A stretch of DNA of 64,000 nt from Oscillospiraceae bacterium (GTDB lineage Bacteria; Bacillota; Clostridia; Oscillospirales; Oscillospiraceae), in contig AP025583.1 in NCBI GenBank assembly GCA_022846095.1, positions 3,559,279 to 3,623,278 on the forward strand, in the 5' to 3' direction. A program made the translations under genes and the position numbers. The notes below the pieces were generated by a model. The model did no database searches. It worked only from the letters and a program-made list of their open reading frames with translations, and had not been told where the DNA came from. Below, in pieces: positions 35,680 through 42,561 of the stretch (the first letter of the stretch is position 1; every line of letters starts with the position of its first letter).

Positions 35680-35766
35680 GTGCCCCATTCCCTTCCACTT
35701 CCGATGTCCCTGTGCGGTAACGGCGCCGTGCTCCGCTGCGGTCACTTGCCGTTGCCTCTTTATTCT

Positions 35767-35793
35767 TTATCGGCCCCGCCGCCCCACATCTTA
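35767..35793 (-). promoter_or_regulatory. Sigma-28 (FliA) promoter of the MCP-V4R-hemerythrin unit
   Basis: On the minus strand TAAG-N15-GCCGATAA, about 90 bp before the MCP start. Confidence 0.75.
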
Positions 35794-35830
35794 AGTGACC
35801 GCCCCGCAAAATTCTAGAAATTTCACCCAC

Positions 35831-36030
35831 AAGGGCGAACAAGGGACGGCGGGGGCAAGCCCCCGCCCTACGTCGTTGCGAGGGCCGCAGGCCCGCGGCA
35901 ATCCGTCCCACTCCCGTGCCGTAGGGGCCGATGCCCACATCGGCCCACCGCTCCTGGCCCGTAGGGGCGATTCACGAATCGCCCGCCCTCCATCGGCCGC
36001 CTTAGCCGCCTTAGCCGCAGCTCTTTTGCA
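35831..36030. repeat. Hairpin-rich intergenic repeat, copy 1
   Basis: Noncoding. The first about 75 bp (35835-35910) nearly equal bases 55971-56046, including GGCGGGGGCAAGCCCCCGCC and a GGGCCGCAGGCCC hairpin. It continues with two more hairpins, GGGGCCGATGcccaCATCGGCCC and GGGCGATTCacGAATCGCCC, and ends in two CCGCCTTAG units also seen at the end of copy 2. Resembles the dispersed palindromic elements common in Oscillospiraceae genomes. Confidence 0.7.
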
Positions 36031-36033
36031 GGC

Positions 36034-36069
36034 AAAAAAGCAGGCCGGCGTCCGCCGGCCTGCTTTTTT
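36034..36069. terminator. Bidirectional terminator
   Basis: 16-bp stem with A6 on one side and T6 on the other (36034-36049 / 36054-36069), just downstream of the EAL open frame. Confidence 0.9.
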
Positions 36070-36082
36070 ATCCCCCGCGCGC

Positions 36083-36958
36083 TCAAAGGCTCATGGCAAG
36101 CTCACGCTCCGCCTGCCCGGCGCCCGGTGCGCCCGGCCCGGTGATGTACTTCTCAGCAAACGCCTCAAGGGGCAGGGGCCGGTCGAACAGGTACCCCTGG
36201 CCCACCTGGCAGTTGAGCTGGCACAGCAGCTCCCGCTGCCCCTCCGTCTCCACGCCCTCGGCCACAATCTTGATTTTCCGCATCTCGCGGCACATGGTCA
36301 CGATATGCTGCACCACAATGCGGGCGTACCGGCTGGTCTCCACGTTGTCCACCAGGCTCTTGTCCAGCTTGACCTCGTCGAAATGCAGCGTGGACAGCAG
36401 GGCCAGGTTGGAGTACTCGGAGCCGAAGTCGTCCAGCGACAGCAAAAAGCCCACGGCCTTCAGCGCCTTGGTGAGCGTCTCCAGTCCGTGCTTCTCCATG
36501 TTGCCGATGTGCTCGGTAATCTCCAGAATAATATGCGACGGCGATACCCCATGCTCCGCGCACACGGCGCACAGCTTTTCCACGATATGGGGCTCCAGGA
36601 TGGTGACCCGTGAGCAGTTGACCGAAATCCTGGGAAGCCGGCAGCCCCGGTCCTCCCAGCTCCGGATAAAGGCACACACGGCGTCCAGCACGAAAAAGTC
36701 CAGATGCCGTATCACCCCCTCCGCCTCGTAGAGGGGGACAAACTGCACCGGCGGGATATACACCCCGTTGCCGTCCCTGCGCCGGATCAGCGCCTCGGCC
36801 CCCTGGAGTGTCTGCGTCCACAGATCCACCTTGGGCTGCAGAAAGACGCAGAACTGGCCCTGCCCCAGCTCCTGGGTCAGGGTGCGCGTCAGGTTATAGC
36901 GGTAATTCCCCATCCCGTTGGGGCGCGTCTTGTAATATTCCTGTTTATCGGCGTACAT
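36083..36958 (-). CDS. EAL domain, 3' half of a split GGDEF-EAL protein
   Basis: 291 residues as an independent frame. It opens with MYADKQEYYK, which is normally the last helix of a GGDEF domain, so its natural N-terminus lies in the upstream open frame. The EAL domain (about 30-270) has all catalytic marks: GAEALIRR, VNCSR, EITEHI, DDFGSEYSNL, KLDKSL and VAEGVET, so it should hydrolyse c-di-GMP. The start codon overlaps the upstream stop (ATGA), which would permit coupled translation. See the G6 tract at 37003-37008 for the frame break. Confidence 0.85.
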   Translation of the reverse strand: MYADKQEYYKTRPNGMGNYRYNLTRTLTQELGQGQFCVFLQPKVDLWTQTLQGAEALIRRRDGNGVYIPPVQFVPLYEAEGVIRHLDFFVLDAVCAFIRSWEDRGCRLPRISVNCSRVTILEPHIVEKLCAVCAEHGVSPSHIILEITEHIGNMEKHGLETLTKALKAVGFLLSLDDFGSEYSNLALLSTLHFDEVKLDKSLVDNVETSRYARIVVQHIVTMCREMRKIKIVAEGVETEGQRELLCQLNCQVGQGYLFDRPLPLEAFAEKYITGPGAPGAGQAERELAMSL

Positions 36959-38256
36959 CAGCTCGTCACTTCGGTTGGCGGCCTGGTCCGGGCTGATGTT
37001 GTCCCCCCGTCCCAGTTTGCGCCCACGGAGATGTTAATGTCGCCGTCCTGCTGCTTCAGGCGGTGGAGGGTGGAGACCCTGGCCTCGAATTCCGCCTTGC
37101 CCTGGTCGGGACACAGCGCCACGAACTCGTCCCCGCCCACCCGGTAGACCCGGCGGCCGAAGGTACCGCGCAGCACGTCTGCGGTATGGCGCAGCAGGTA
37201 GTCCCCGTAGTCGTGGCCGTAGGAGTCGTTCGCCAGCTTGAGGCCGTTGATGTCCACGAACACCACGCCCAGGGAGGACAGGCGCCCATCACCCAACTCC
37301 TGCAGGTCGGCGATATAGGCGTGGCGGTTGCGCGCGCCGGTCAGGCTGTCGGTGTAGCTGAGCTTGGTCAGCTTTTCGGTCAGGTGGCGTTTGCCGATGT
37401 CGGAGGCGATAAAAATGGCCACGGAGCGCAGCAGCTCGCCCCCCCTTTTATACCGCTCTGGGTTATCCACGCCGCAAAAGCCGATGATCTGCCCGTCTGC
37501 CAGCAGGGGGGCGGCGATCAGGCTGCGGATATTCTGCTGGCTCAGGATCTGGTACTCCGGCCCCGTCTTGTCCGGCAGGCTCTGCACGTCCTCGATGCAC
37601 ACCTCGCCCCGGCTGCGGAACTCCACCAGCCAGCGCTCGATGTAGGCCAGGGGCATCACCTCGTACCGCCCCAGCTCAGGCCTGACCCCCGGCTTGCACC
37701 ACTCATAGGCGTAATGGATCGTCTCGGCCTCCCAGTCAATTTCAAAGATATAGGTCCGCTCGGCCTCGTAGTAGGAGCCCACAGACTCCAGCAGGCGTTC
37801 GATGGCCTCGTTCAAATTGGGGGTCAGGGCCAGGATCTGCGTGCAGGCGATCAGCGCCTCGTCGGTCTGGAGCCGCTCGCGCAGGTTGTGGGTGGCCTCC
37901 CGCGCCTCCGTCACGTCGGTGGCGATCTCCAGGTGGACGGTCTCGCCGTAGTAGTCGGCCAGCTTGTCCCGGACAAAGTAGTGGCGCTTGAGCTTGGCGT
38001 TGTAGTACTCCCACTGGCGGAAGCTGTCCCTCTCCAGCCCGGCCACCGGGCAGAAGGGGCAGGGCCCCTCCAGCCCCTGGAGCACCTCGTAGCAGGGCTT
38101 CCCGTACCACTCCTCCCGCGGGGGGTTGCCCAGCCGGTTCAGCCCCGCGGCGTTCAGGTAGAGCAGCCCGTAGCCGCCCGGATCCGTAATCAAAACCAAA
38201 TCCTGTGTCTCGTCCAGTGCAAATTGGGCCAGCCCCTCCAGGTTCATGCTACCCAT
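36958..38256 (-). CDS. PAS-GAF-GGDEF, 5' half of a split GGDEF-EAL protein
   Basis: 432 residues, GGAGG 7 bases before the ATG. PAS-like sensor (about 10-130, with a CPFCP cysteine pair), GAF (about 145-290), GGDEF (about 305-410). The GGDEF motif itself is intact (YRVGGDEFVALCP), so the enzyme could be an active cyclase. After SVGANWDGG the frame runs into unrelated sequence and stops, while the -1 frame continues the domain naturally (DNISPDQAANRSDELMYADK). The full protein would be about 720 residues joined to the EAL half. A sigma-28-like promoter lies upstream. Confidence 0.85.
   Translation of the reverse strand: MGSMNLEGLAQFALDETQDLVLITDPGGYGLLYLNAAGLNRLGNPPREEWYGKPCYEVLQGLEGPCPFCPVAGLERDSFRQWEYYNAKLKRHYFVRDKLADYYGETVHLEIATDVTEAREATHNLRERLQTDEALIACTQILALTPNLNEAIERLLESVGSYYEAERTYIFEIDWEAETIHYAYEWCKPGVRPELGRYEVMPLAYIERWLVEFRSRGEVCIEDVQSLPDKTGPEYQILSQQNIRSLIAAPLLADGQIIGFCGVDNPERYKRGGELLRSVAIFIASDIGKRHLTEKLTKLSYTDSLTGARNRHAYIADLQELGDGRLSSLGVVFVDINGLKLANDSYGHDYGDYLLRHTADVLRGTFGRRVYRVGGDEFVALCPDQGKAEFEARVSTLHRLKQQDGDINISVGANWDGGTTSARTRPPTEVTS
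37003..37008 (-). other. G6 homopolymer at the GGDEF/EAL frame break
   Basis: The coding strand reads GAC-GGGGGG-ACAAC. With seven Gs the GGDEF-EAL frame would be continuous; with six it breaks. This could be a slippery contingency tract, a programmed -1 site, a decay mutation or a base-calling error. Confidence 0.75.
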
Positions 38257-38323
38257 TCAGTATCCTCCCCGCTCAACCGGCGCGTTTCTGCTTAATCCGC
38301 ACACTTTCGTTCATCTATTTTAT

Positions 38324-38349
38324 ATATCGTCCGCTCCAGCGCAAACTTA
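38324..38349 (-). promoter_or_regulatory. Sigma-28-like promoter of the split GGDEF-EAL gene
   Basis: TAAG-N14-GACGATAT on the minus strand, one mismatch from the local -10 consensus, about 68 bp before the start codon. Confidence 0.55.
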
Positions 38350-38390
38350 ACAAGGCCCCGTGAAATTCGACAGCTGTCGGGCTGGAAGGG

Positions 38391-38423
38391 ACAGCGGGCC
38401 GGACGATACGTCCGGCCCGCTGT
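38391..38423 (-). terminator. Terminator of flagellin A
   Basis: 15-bp perfect stem (38391-38405 / 38409-38423) with ATA loop, homologous to the flagellin B terminator in inverted orientation; T tract weak. Confidence 0.7.
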
Positions 38424-38453
38424 CTATGGGTAAGGAAAGGGAGGTTGTAAGGG

Positions 38454-39866
38454 TTACTGGAGGAGCTGGAGCACGCCCTGGGGGATCTGGTTGGCCTGGG
38501 CCAGCATGGCCTGGGCGGACTGCACCAGAATGTTGTTCTTGGTGTAGGCCATCATCTCCTCGGCCACGTCCACGTCGCGGATGTTGGCCTCGGCGTCCTG
38601 GATGTTCTCCTGCATGACGGACAGGTTGCTGATGGTGTGGTCCAGGCGGTTCTGGAGTGCGCCCAGGCCGCCGCGGGTGCTGGACACGCTGTTGATGGCG
38701 CTTTTAATGGCATCGATGGCGGATTTGGCGCTGTCCTGATCAGCAATGGAGATGTTGGACAGACCCAGCGCCTGGGCGTGCATGTCAGCGATGGAGACAG
38801 TCAACTGGTTAAAGCTCTCGGCTGTGTCACCAATTTGGAGTGTCAATCCGTTGCCGCCTAAACCGGCACCACCAGCCAATGCCACACCAGTCGCTTCCTG
38901 AGCCAAGGTACCGACTTTGGTTGCTTTTAAATCAATCCCGGCTTTGGAGAGTAGCTTATTGATGTCATCTACCGTCTCGTTACCCTTCAATTGCAGAACG
39001 ATGTCACCGCCATCGTTGATGGCGGCACTCTGGCCCATAGAGTTGTCAATATTGGCAATTTTGATTTTGTTCGTAATATTCCCGGCCTTGGTAGAGACAA
39101 AGTCGATACCGCCGGCAGTTGCCTTTGCATATGCGGGTTCGGCGGCGGATAATGTTTTGCCTGTAGTATCGGCAGTAGCATTTGTCGTAAATTCTTTATC
39201 CAGAGTCAGTTTTGCACCCTTCGCATCCCCGCTGAGCTGCTCGGCAAGTCTGTTCAAAGCGGCCTGATCATAAGCGGTTCCCTTTTTCAATGTAATTGTG
39301 TTACCGCTGACCCCCTCGGTATCTCCACTTTTAATAACAACCGATTTCCCGGCGGCGAGACCGGTCAAGGTTATATTGCTGGTGGTCCCAGTTGCGCCTA
39401 ATGTCGTACCGACAGCGGCCTCCGCACCGACTTGGCCGCCTCCCATAGAGCCGTCGAGGAGCTTGATGCCGTTGAAGTTGGAGCTGTCGGCGATGCGGTC
39501 GATCTCGGTGCGCAGGGCGTCGAACTCCTTCTGGAGGTTGGCGCGGTCGGTCTCGTCGTCATAGGTGCCGTTGGCGGACTGGTCGGCCAGGTCCACCATG
39601 CGGTTAAGCATGTCGTGCACCTCGGTCAGCGCGCCCTCGGCGGTCTGCACCAGGGAGATGCCGTCCTTGGCGTTCTTCTGCGCGGCCTTCAGGCCGGTGA
39701 TCTGCGCGCGCATCTTCTCGCTGATGGCCAGGCCCGCGGCGTCGTCGCCGGCGCGGTTGATCTTGTAGCCAGAGGAGAGCTTCTCCAGGTTCTTGGCCAG
39801 GGCGCTGGTGTTGCTGGTGTAGTTGCGGTAGGCGTTCATCGCCATGATGTTGTGTTGGATACGCAT
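38454..39866 (-). CDS. fliC: Flagellin A
   Basis: 470 residues. Conserved D0/D1 ends: [15 protein letters not shown] and a C-terminus ending [10 protein letters not shown]. The first about 110 residues differ from flagellin B at only about three positions; the central domain (about 150-345) is unrelated and its DNA (38860-39420) is visibly less GC-rich than the ends. The ATG has GGAGG upstream. Secreted through the flagellar export gate and assembled in the filament. It lies in mirror orientation to flagellin B with a serine recombinase between. No convincing sigma-28 promoter directly precedes it in the orientation shown. Confidence 0.97.
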   Translation of the reverse strand: MRIQHNIMAMNAYRNYTSNTSALAKNLEKLSSGYKINRAGDDAAGLAISEKMRAQITGLKAAQKNAKDGISLVQTAEGALTEVHDMLNRMVDLADQSANGTYDDETDRANLQKEFDALRTEIDRIADSSNFNGIKLLDGSMGGGQVGAEAAVGTTLGATGTTSNITLTGLAAGKSVVIKSGDTEGVSGNTITLKKGTAYDQAALNRLAEQLSGDAKGAKLTLDKEFTTNATADTTGKTLSAAEPAYAKATAGGIDFVSTKAGNITNKIKIANIDNSMGQSAAINDGGDIVLQLKGNETVDDINKLLSKAGIDLKATKVGTLAQEATGVALAGGAGLGGNGLTLQIGDTAESFNQLTVSIADMHAQALGLSNISIADQDSAKSAIDAIKSAINSVSSTRGGLGALQNRLDHTISNLSVMQENIQDAEANIRDVDVAEEMMAYTKNNILVQSAQAMLAQANQIPQGVLQLLQ

Positions 39867-39875
39867 AGTTTTTTA

Positions 39876-39915
39876 CCTCCATGTAAGTTGTGGCGGCGGG
39901 CATCCTTTCCCGCCG
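39876..39915 (-). promoter_or_regulatory. Flagellin A leader hairpin with CsrA-like sites
   Basis: The leader forms CGGCGGG-AAAGGATG-CCCGCCG (39894-39915), presenting AAAGGAUG in the loop, followed by TACATGGAGG over the ribosome site (39877-39886). Both match the CsrA consensus RUACARGGAUGU at the GGA core. The B. subtilis hag leader has the same two-site plan. Confidence 0.5.
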
Positions 39916-39972
39916 GTTCGGATCTATTTCAGCCGCGCCCCCCAGGGGCCCCATGCGGGGCGCGAAAGAAAC

Positions 39973-40002
39973 CATATAAATTGTCGAAAAATGCCGTTAC
40001 AA
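39973..40002 (-). promoter_or_regulatory. Weak sigma-A promoter candidate for flagellin A
   Basis: Minus strand TTGTAA, 18 bp, TATATG. Only partial consensus; listed because no sigma-28 promoter is seen here. Confidence 0.25.
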
Positions 40003-40046
40003 TAGATCTGCCCCACGGGGGGTAATCAGAACGGAGGTGCGCGACG

Positions 40047-40643
40047 TTGGACAAAACGTACGGCTACGCCCGGGTGAGCACCCGGGATCAAAACGAGGAC
40101 CGGCAGCTGCTGGCGCTGGGACGGGCGGGGATTCCCCCCGGGCGGATCTACCTGGACCGGCAGTCCGGCAAGGATTTCCACCGCCCCCAGTACCAGCGCC
40201 TGCTGCGGCGCCTGGGCAGGGGCGATCTCCTGTGCGTGCAGTCAATCGACCGGCTGGGGCGCAACTACGACGAGATTCTGGAGCAGTGGAAGCACATCAC
40301 CCGCGAAAAGCAGGCCGACATCGCCGTGCTGGATATGCCGCTGCTGGACACCCGGCGGGGCCGGGATCTGCTGGGCACCTTCCTCAGCGACATCGTGCTC
40401 CAGGTACTCTCCTTCGTGGCCCAGCATGAGCGGGAGTCCATCCGCCAGCGCCAGGCGGAGGGGATCGCGGCGGCGCGCCTGCGCGGGGCGCGGCTGGGCC
40501 GCCCGCCCCTGACCCTGCCCGAGAACTTCCCGGAGGTCCGCGCGCTGTGGCTTGCGCGCGCCATCACCCTCGACCAGGCCGCCGAGACCTGCCATATGGC
40601 CCGCTCCACCTTTCACCGCTACGCCGTGGGGCGTTCCCTTTGA
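40047..40643 (+). CDS. Serine recombinase (resolvase/DNA invertase family)
   Basis: 198 residues, the size of Hin/Gin-type invertases. The start is TTG with GGAGG 9 bases upstream, suggesting low expression. The catalytic domain has YARVSTRDQ (nucleophile Ser11), the SIDRLGRN region with active-site Arg, and the helix E region LSFVAQHERESIRQRQAEGI; a C-terminal HTH (ITLDQAAETCHMARSTFHRYA) binds DNA. It lies between two inverted flagellin genes, and its stop codon abuts a recombination-site-like repeat that recurs inverted 120 bp away. It very probably inverts that segment. Confidence 0.93.
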   Translation: MDKTYGYARVSTRDQNEDRQLLALGRAGIPPGRIYLDRQSGKDFHRPQYQRLLRRLGRGDLLCVQSIDRLGRNYDEILEQWKHITREKQADIAVLDMPLLDTRRGRDLLGTFLSDIVLQVLSFVAQHERESIRQRQAEGIAAARLRGARLGRPPLTLPENFPEVRALWLARAITLDQAAETCHMARSTFHRYAVGRSL

Positions 40644-40654
40644 GTACACCTTTT
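40628..40654 (-). repeat. Recombination-site-like inverted repeat, left copy
   Basis: Read on the minus strand: AAAAGGTGTAC, five variable bases, GGGAACGCCCC. It matches the right copy at 22 of 27 positions in opposite orientation. The central GT dinucleotide (40646-40647) would be the crossover point. It overlaps the 3' end of the recombinase gene; the stop codon stays outside the inverted part. Confidence 0.75.
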
Positions 40655-40758
40655 AAAACAGAGGTAAAAATTAAAAAATTTTCATTTTACGACTTATGAT
40701 TTCAAAAAAGAGGCCGATATGATAGTTGTACGGGTCAAACGCACAAATTCCAAAAGGT
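40648..40758. other. Predicted 111-bp invertible promoter segment
   Basis: AT-rich segment between the two putative crossover dinucleotides. It contains the sigma-28 promoter now pointing right to flagellin B. Inversion would point the promoter left, antisense through the recombinase and toward flagellin A. Confidence 0.7.
40695..40720 (+). promoter_or_regulatory. Sigma-28 (FliA) promoter of flagellin B
   Basis: TATG-N14-GCCGATAT; the -10 is identical to that upstream of fapA. It gives a leader of about 160 bases before the ATG at 40886. Confidence 0.8.
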
Positions 40759-40778
40759 GTACCTTTTGGGAACGCCCC
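40750..40778 (+). repeat. Recombination-site-like inverted repeat, right copy
   Basis: CCAAAAGGT-GT-ACCTTTTGG is a perfect 9+2+9 palindrome with a 2-base centre, as in Hin/Gin/Cin crossover sites, followed by GGAACGCCCC shared with the left copy. Confidence 0.8.
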
Positions 40779-40837
40779 GGCCCGCGCCATGTGCCGCATG
40801 GGGCCCCTGCGGCGCGCGGCGCGGGGTGTATCCGAAA

Positions 40838-40880
40838 CGGCGGGAAAGGATGCCCGCCGCCACAATTTACATGGAGGTAA
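40838..40880 (+). promoter_or_regulatory. Flagellin B leader hairpin with CsrA-like sites
   Basis: Same elements as in flagellin A: a CGGCGGG/CCCGCCG stem (40838-40859) with AAAGGATG loop and TACATGGAGG at the ribosome site (40868-40877). Confidence 0.5.
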
Positions 40881-40885
40881 ACATT

Positions 40886-42466
40886 ATGCGTATCCAACAC
40901 AACATCATGGCGATGAACGCCTACCGCAACTACACCAACAACACCAGCGCCCTGGCCAAGAACCTGGAAAAGCTCTCCTCCGGATACAAGATCAACCGCG
41001 CCGGCGACGACGCCGCCGGTCTGGCTATTTCCGAGAAGATGCGCGCGCAGATCACCGGCCTGAAAACCGCCCAGAAGAACGCCAAGGACGGCATCTCCCT
41101 GGTGCAGACCGCCGAGGGCGCGCTGACCGAGGTGCACGACATGCTCAACCGCATGGTGGACCTGGCCGACCAGTCCGCCAACGGCACCTACGACAACGAG
41201 ACCGACCGCGCCAACCTCCAGAAGGAGATCACCCAGCTCAAGAGCGAGATCGACCGCATTGCCGACGCCTCCAACTTCAACGGCATCAAGCTGCTCGACG
41301 GCTCCCTGGGCGGCGGCACCGCCGGCGGCGCCGCAGGTGTGCCCACCGTAGAGGGCCTCGACTTCACCGACCACGCTGCCGTCAAGGGCCAGCAGACTGT
41401 GACCTTTACCGCTGCGGGCGCCACGGGCGCCGCCCTCACTGACGGCGATGTCCTCAAGGCCACCATCAACTACACCGACGCCAGCGGCGAGGCCAAGTCC
41501 GCCACGTTGGAGCTGACCTTTGACAAGACGAACAAGCAGTTGATCACGAAGGGCGGTACCAAAATAGATTTGGCCGCCAATACGCATGCTACTGCCGATG
41601 AGGTCTCGGAGGCGATCGCCGCCGCCGCCAAGGAAGACGCCGGGCTCAACGCGGCGTTTAAGGTAGGCGGTGCGGCGGCGGCCAGCACCTGGGATTCCAA
41701 GGTTGCGGGCGCCAATACCAAGGTCAACAGCGTGGTTGTTGATTTTACAGCCGCCGGCTCGGGACAGACCCCTGACTTGATCAACCCCACTTCTGTTACC
41801 GCGGCTGCGGACGCTTACCAGAGCGCAACGCCCGCCCTTGACCAGGTGTTTACCATCGGCGGGCAGAAGTTTATGTTTGTCAACTCGGATCCAGGGGTGG
41901 CCGCCGCTGACGCCGACGTCAATGTCGTGAAGACCGCGGGTAATGCCATCGCGGCCGACGATGTTACGACCATGGCCAACCTCATCAAGCAGAAGACCGG
42001 CTATAAGCCCACCCCTAATAACACCGACTTCGACTTCAAGGCCGACACCACCGGCGGCAAGGCGGGCAAGGGCCTGACCCTCCAGATCGGCGAGGACTCC
42101 AACTCTTACAATCAGCTCACCGTCTCCGTGGGCGACATGCACACCGCCGCGCTGGGCATCTCGGGCATCAACATCGGGACCCAGGCGGGCGCGCAGGCGG
42201 CCGTGGACGTCATTAAAAAGGCCATCAACAGCGTTTCCAGCACCCGCGGCGATTTGGGTGCCACCCAGAACCGCCTGGAGCACACCATCAACAACCTGTC
42301 CGTCATGCAGGAGAACATCCAGGACGCCGAGGCCAACATCCGCGACGTGGACGTGGCCGAGGAGATGATGAGCTACACCAAGAACAATATCCTGGTGCAG
42401 TCCGCCCAGGCCATGCTGGCCCAGGCCAACCAGATCCCCCAGGGCGTGCTCCAGCTCCTCCAGTAA
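40886..42466 (+). CDS. fliC: Flagellin B
   Basis: 526 residues from the ATG at 40886 with GGAGG upstream; the open frame further upstream is leader. D0/D1 ends are nearly identical to flagellin A (N-terminal [16 protein letters not shown]-terminal ending [10 protein letters not shown]), with a larger, different central domain (about 145-430) rich in Ala, Thr and Asp. In the orientation shown it has the sigma-28 promoter and should be the expressed flagellin. Its terminator and the flagellin methylase gene follow. Confidence 0.97.
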   Translation: MRIQHNIMAMNAYRNYTNNTSALAKNLEKLSSGYKINRAGDDAAGLAISEKMRAQITGLKTAQKNAKDGISLVQTAEGALTEVHDMLNRMVDLADQSANGTYDNETDRANLQKEITQLKSEIDRIADASNFNGIKLLDGSLGGGTAGGAAGVPTVEGLDFTDHAAVKGQQTVTFTAAGATGAALTDGDVLKATINYTDASGEAKSATLELTFDKTNKQLITKGGTKIDLAANTHATADEVSEAIAAAAKEDAGLNAAFKVGGAAAASTWDSKVAGANTKVNSVVVDFTAAGSGQTPDLINPTSVTAAADAYQSATPALDQVFTIGGQKFMFVNSDPGVAAADADVNVVKTAGNAIAADDVTTMANLIKQKTGYKPTPNNTDFDFKADTTGGKAGKGLTLQIGEDSNSYNQLTVSVGDMHTAALGISGINIGTQAGAQAAVDVIKKAINSVSSTRGDLGATQNRLEHTINNLSVMQENIQDAEANIRDVDVAEEMMSYTKNNILVQSAQAMLAQANQIPQGVLQLLQ

Positions 42467-42496
42467 CCTTACGATCCTCTCTTTCCCTTACCCTGA

Positions 42497-42540
42497 GGCG
42501 GCGGGCCGGACGCATCGTCCGGCCCGCCGCCGTGTTTTTA
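42497..42540 (+). terminator. Terminator of flagellin B
   Basis: 16-bp perfect stem (42497-42512 / 42516-42531), CAT loop, then GTGTTTTTA. Confidence 0.9.
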
Positions 42541-42561
42541 TCAGAAATGAGGCGAGCGTAT

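Noticed and set aside
39867-40046. Sigma-28 promoter directly upstream of flagellin A
   Set aside because: I searched the minus strand for GCCGATA with a TAWK at 14-16 bp; the best candidate (TTCGACAA) has too few matches.
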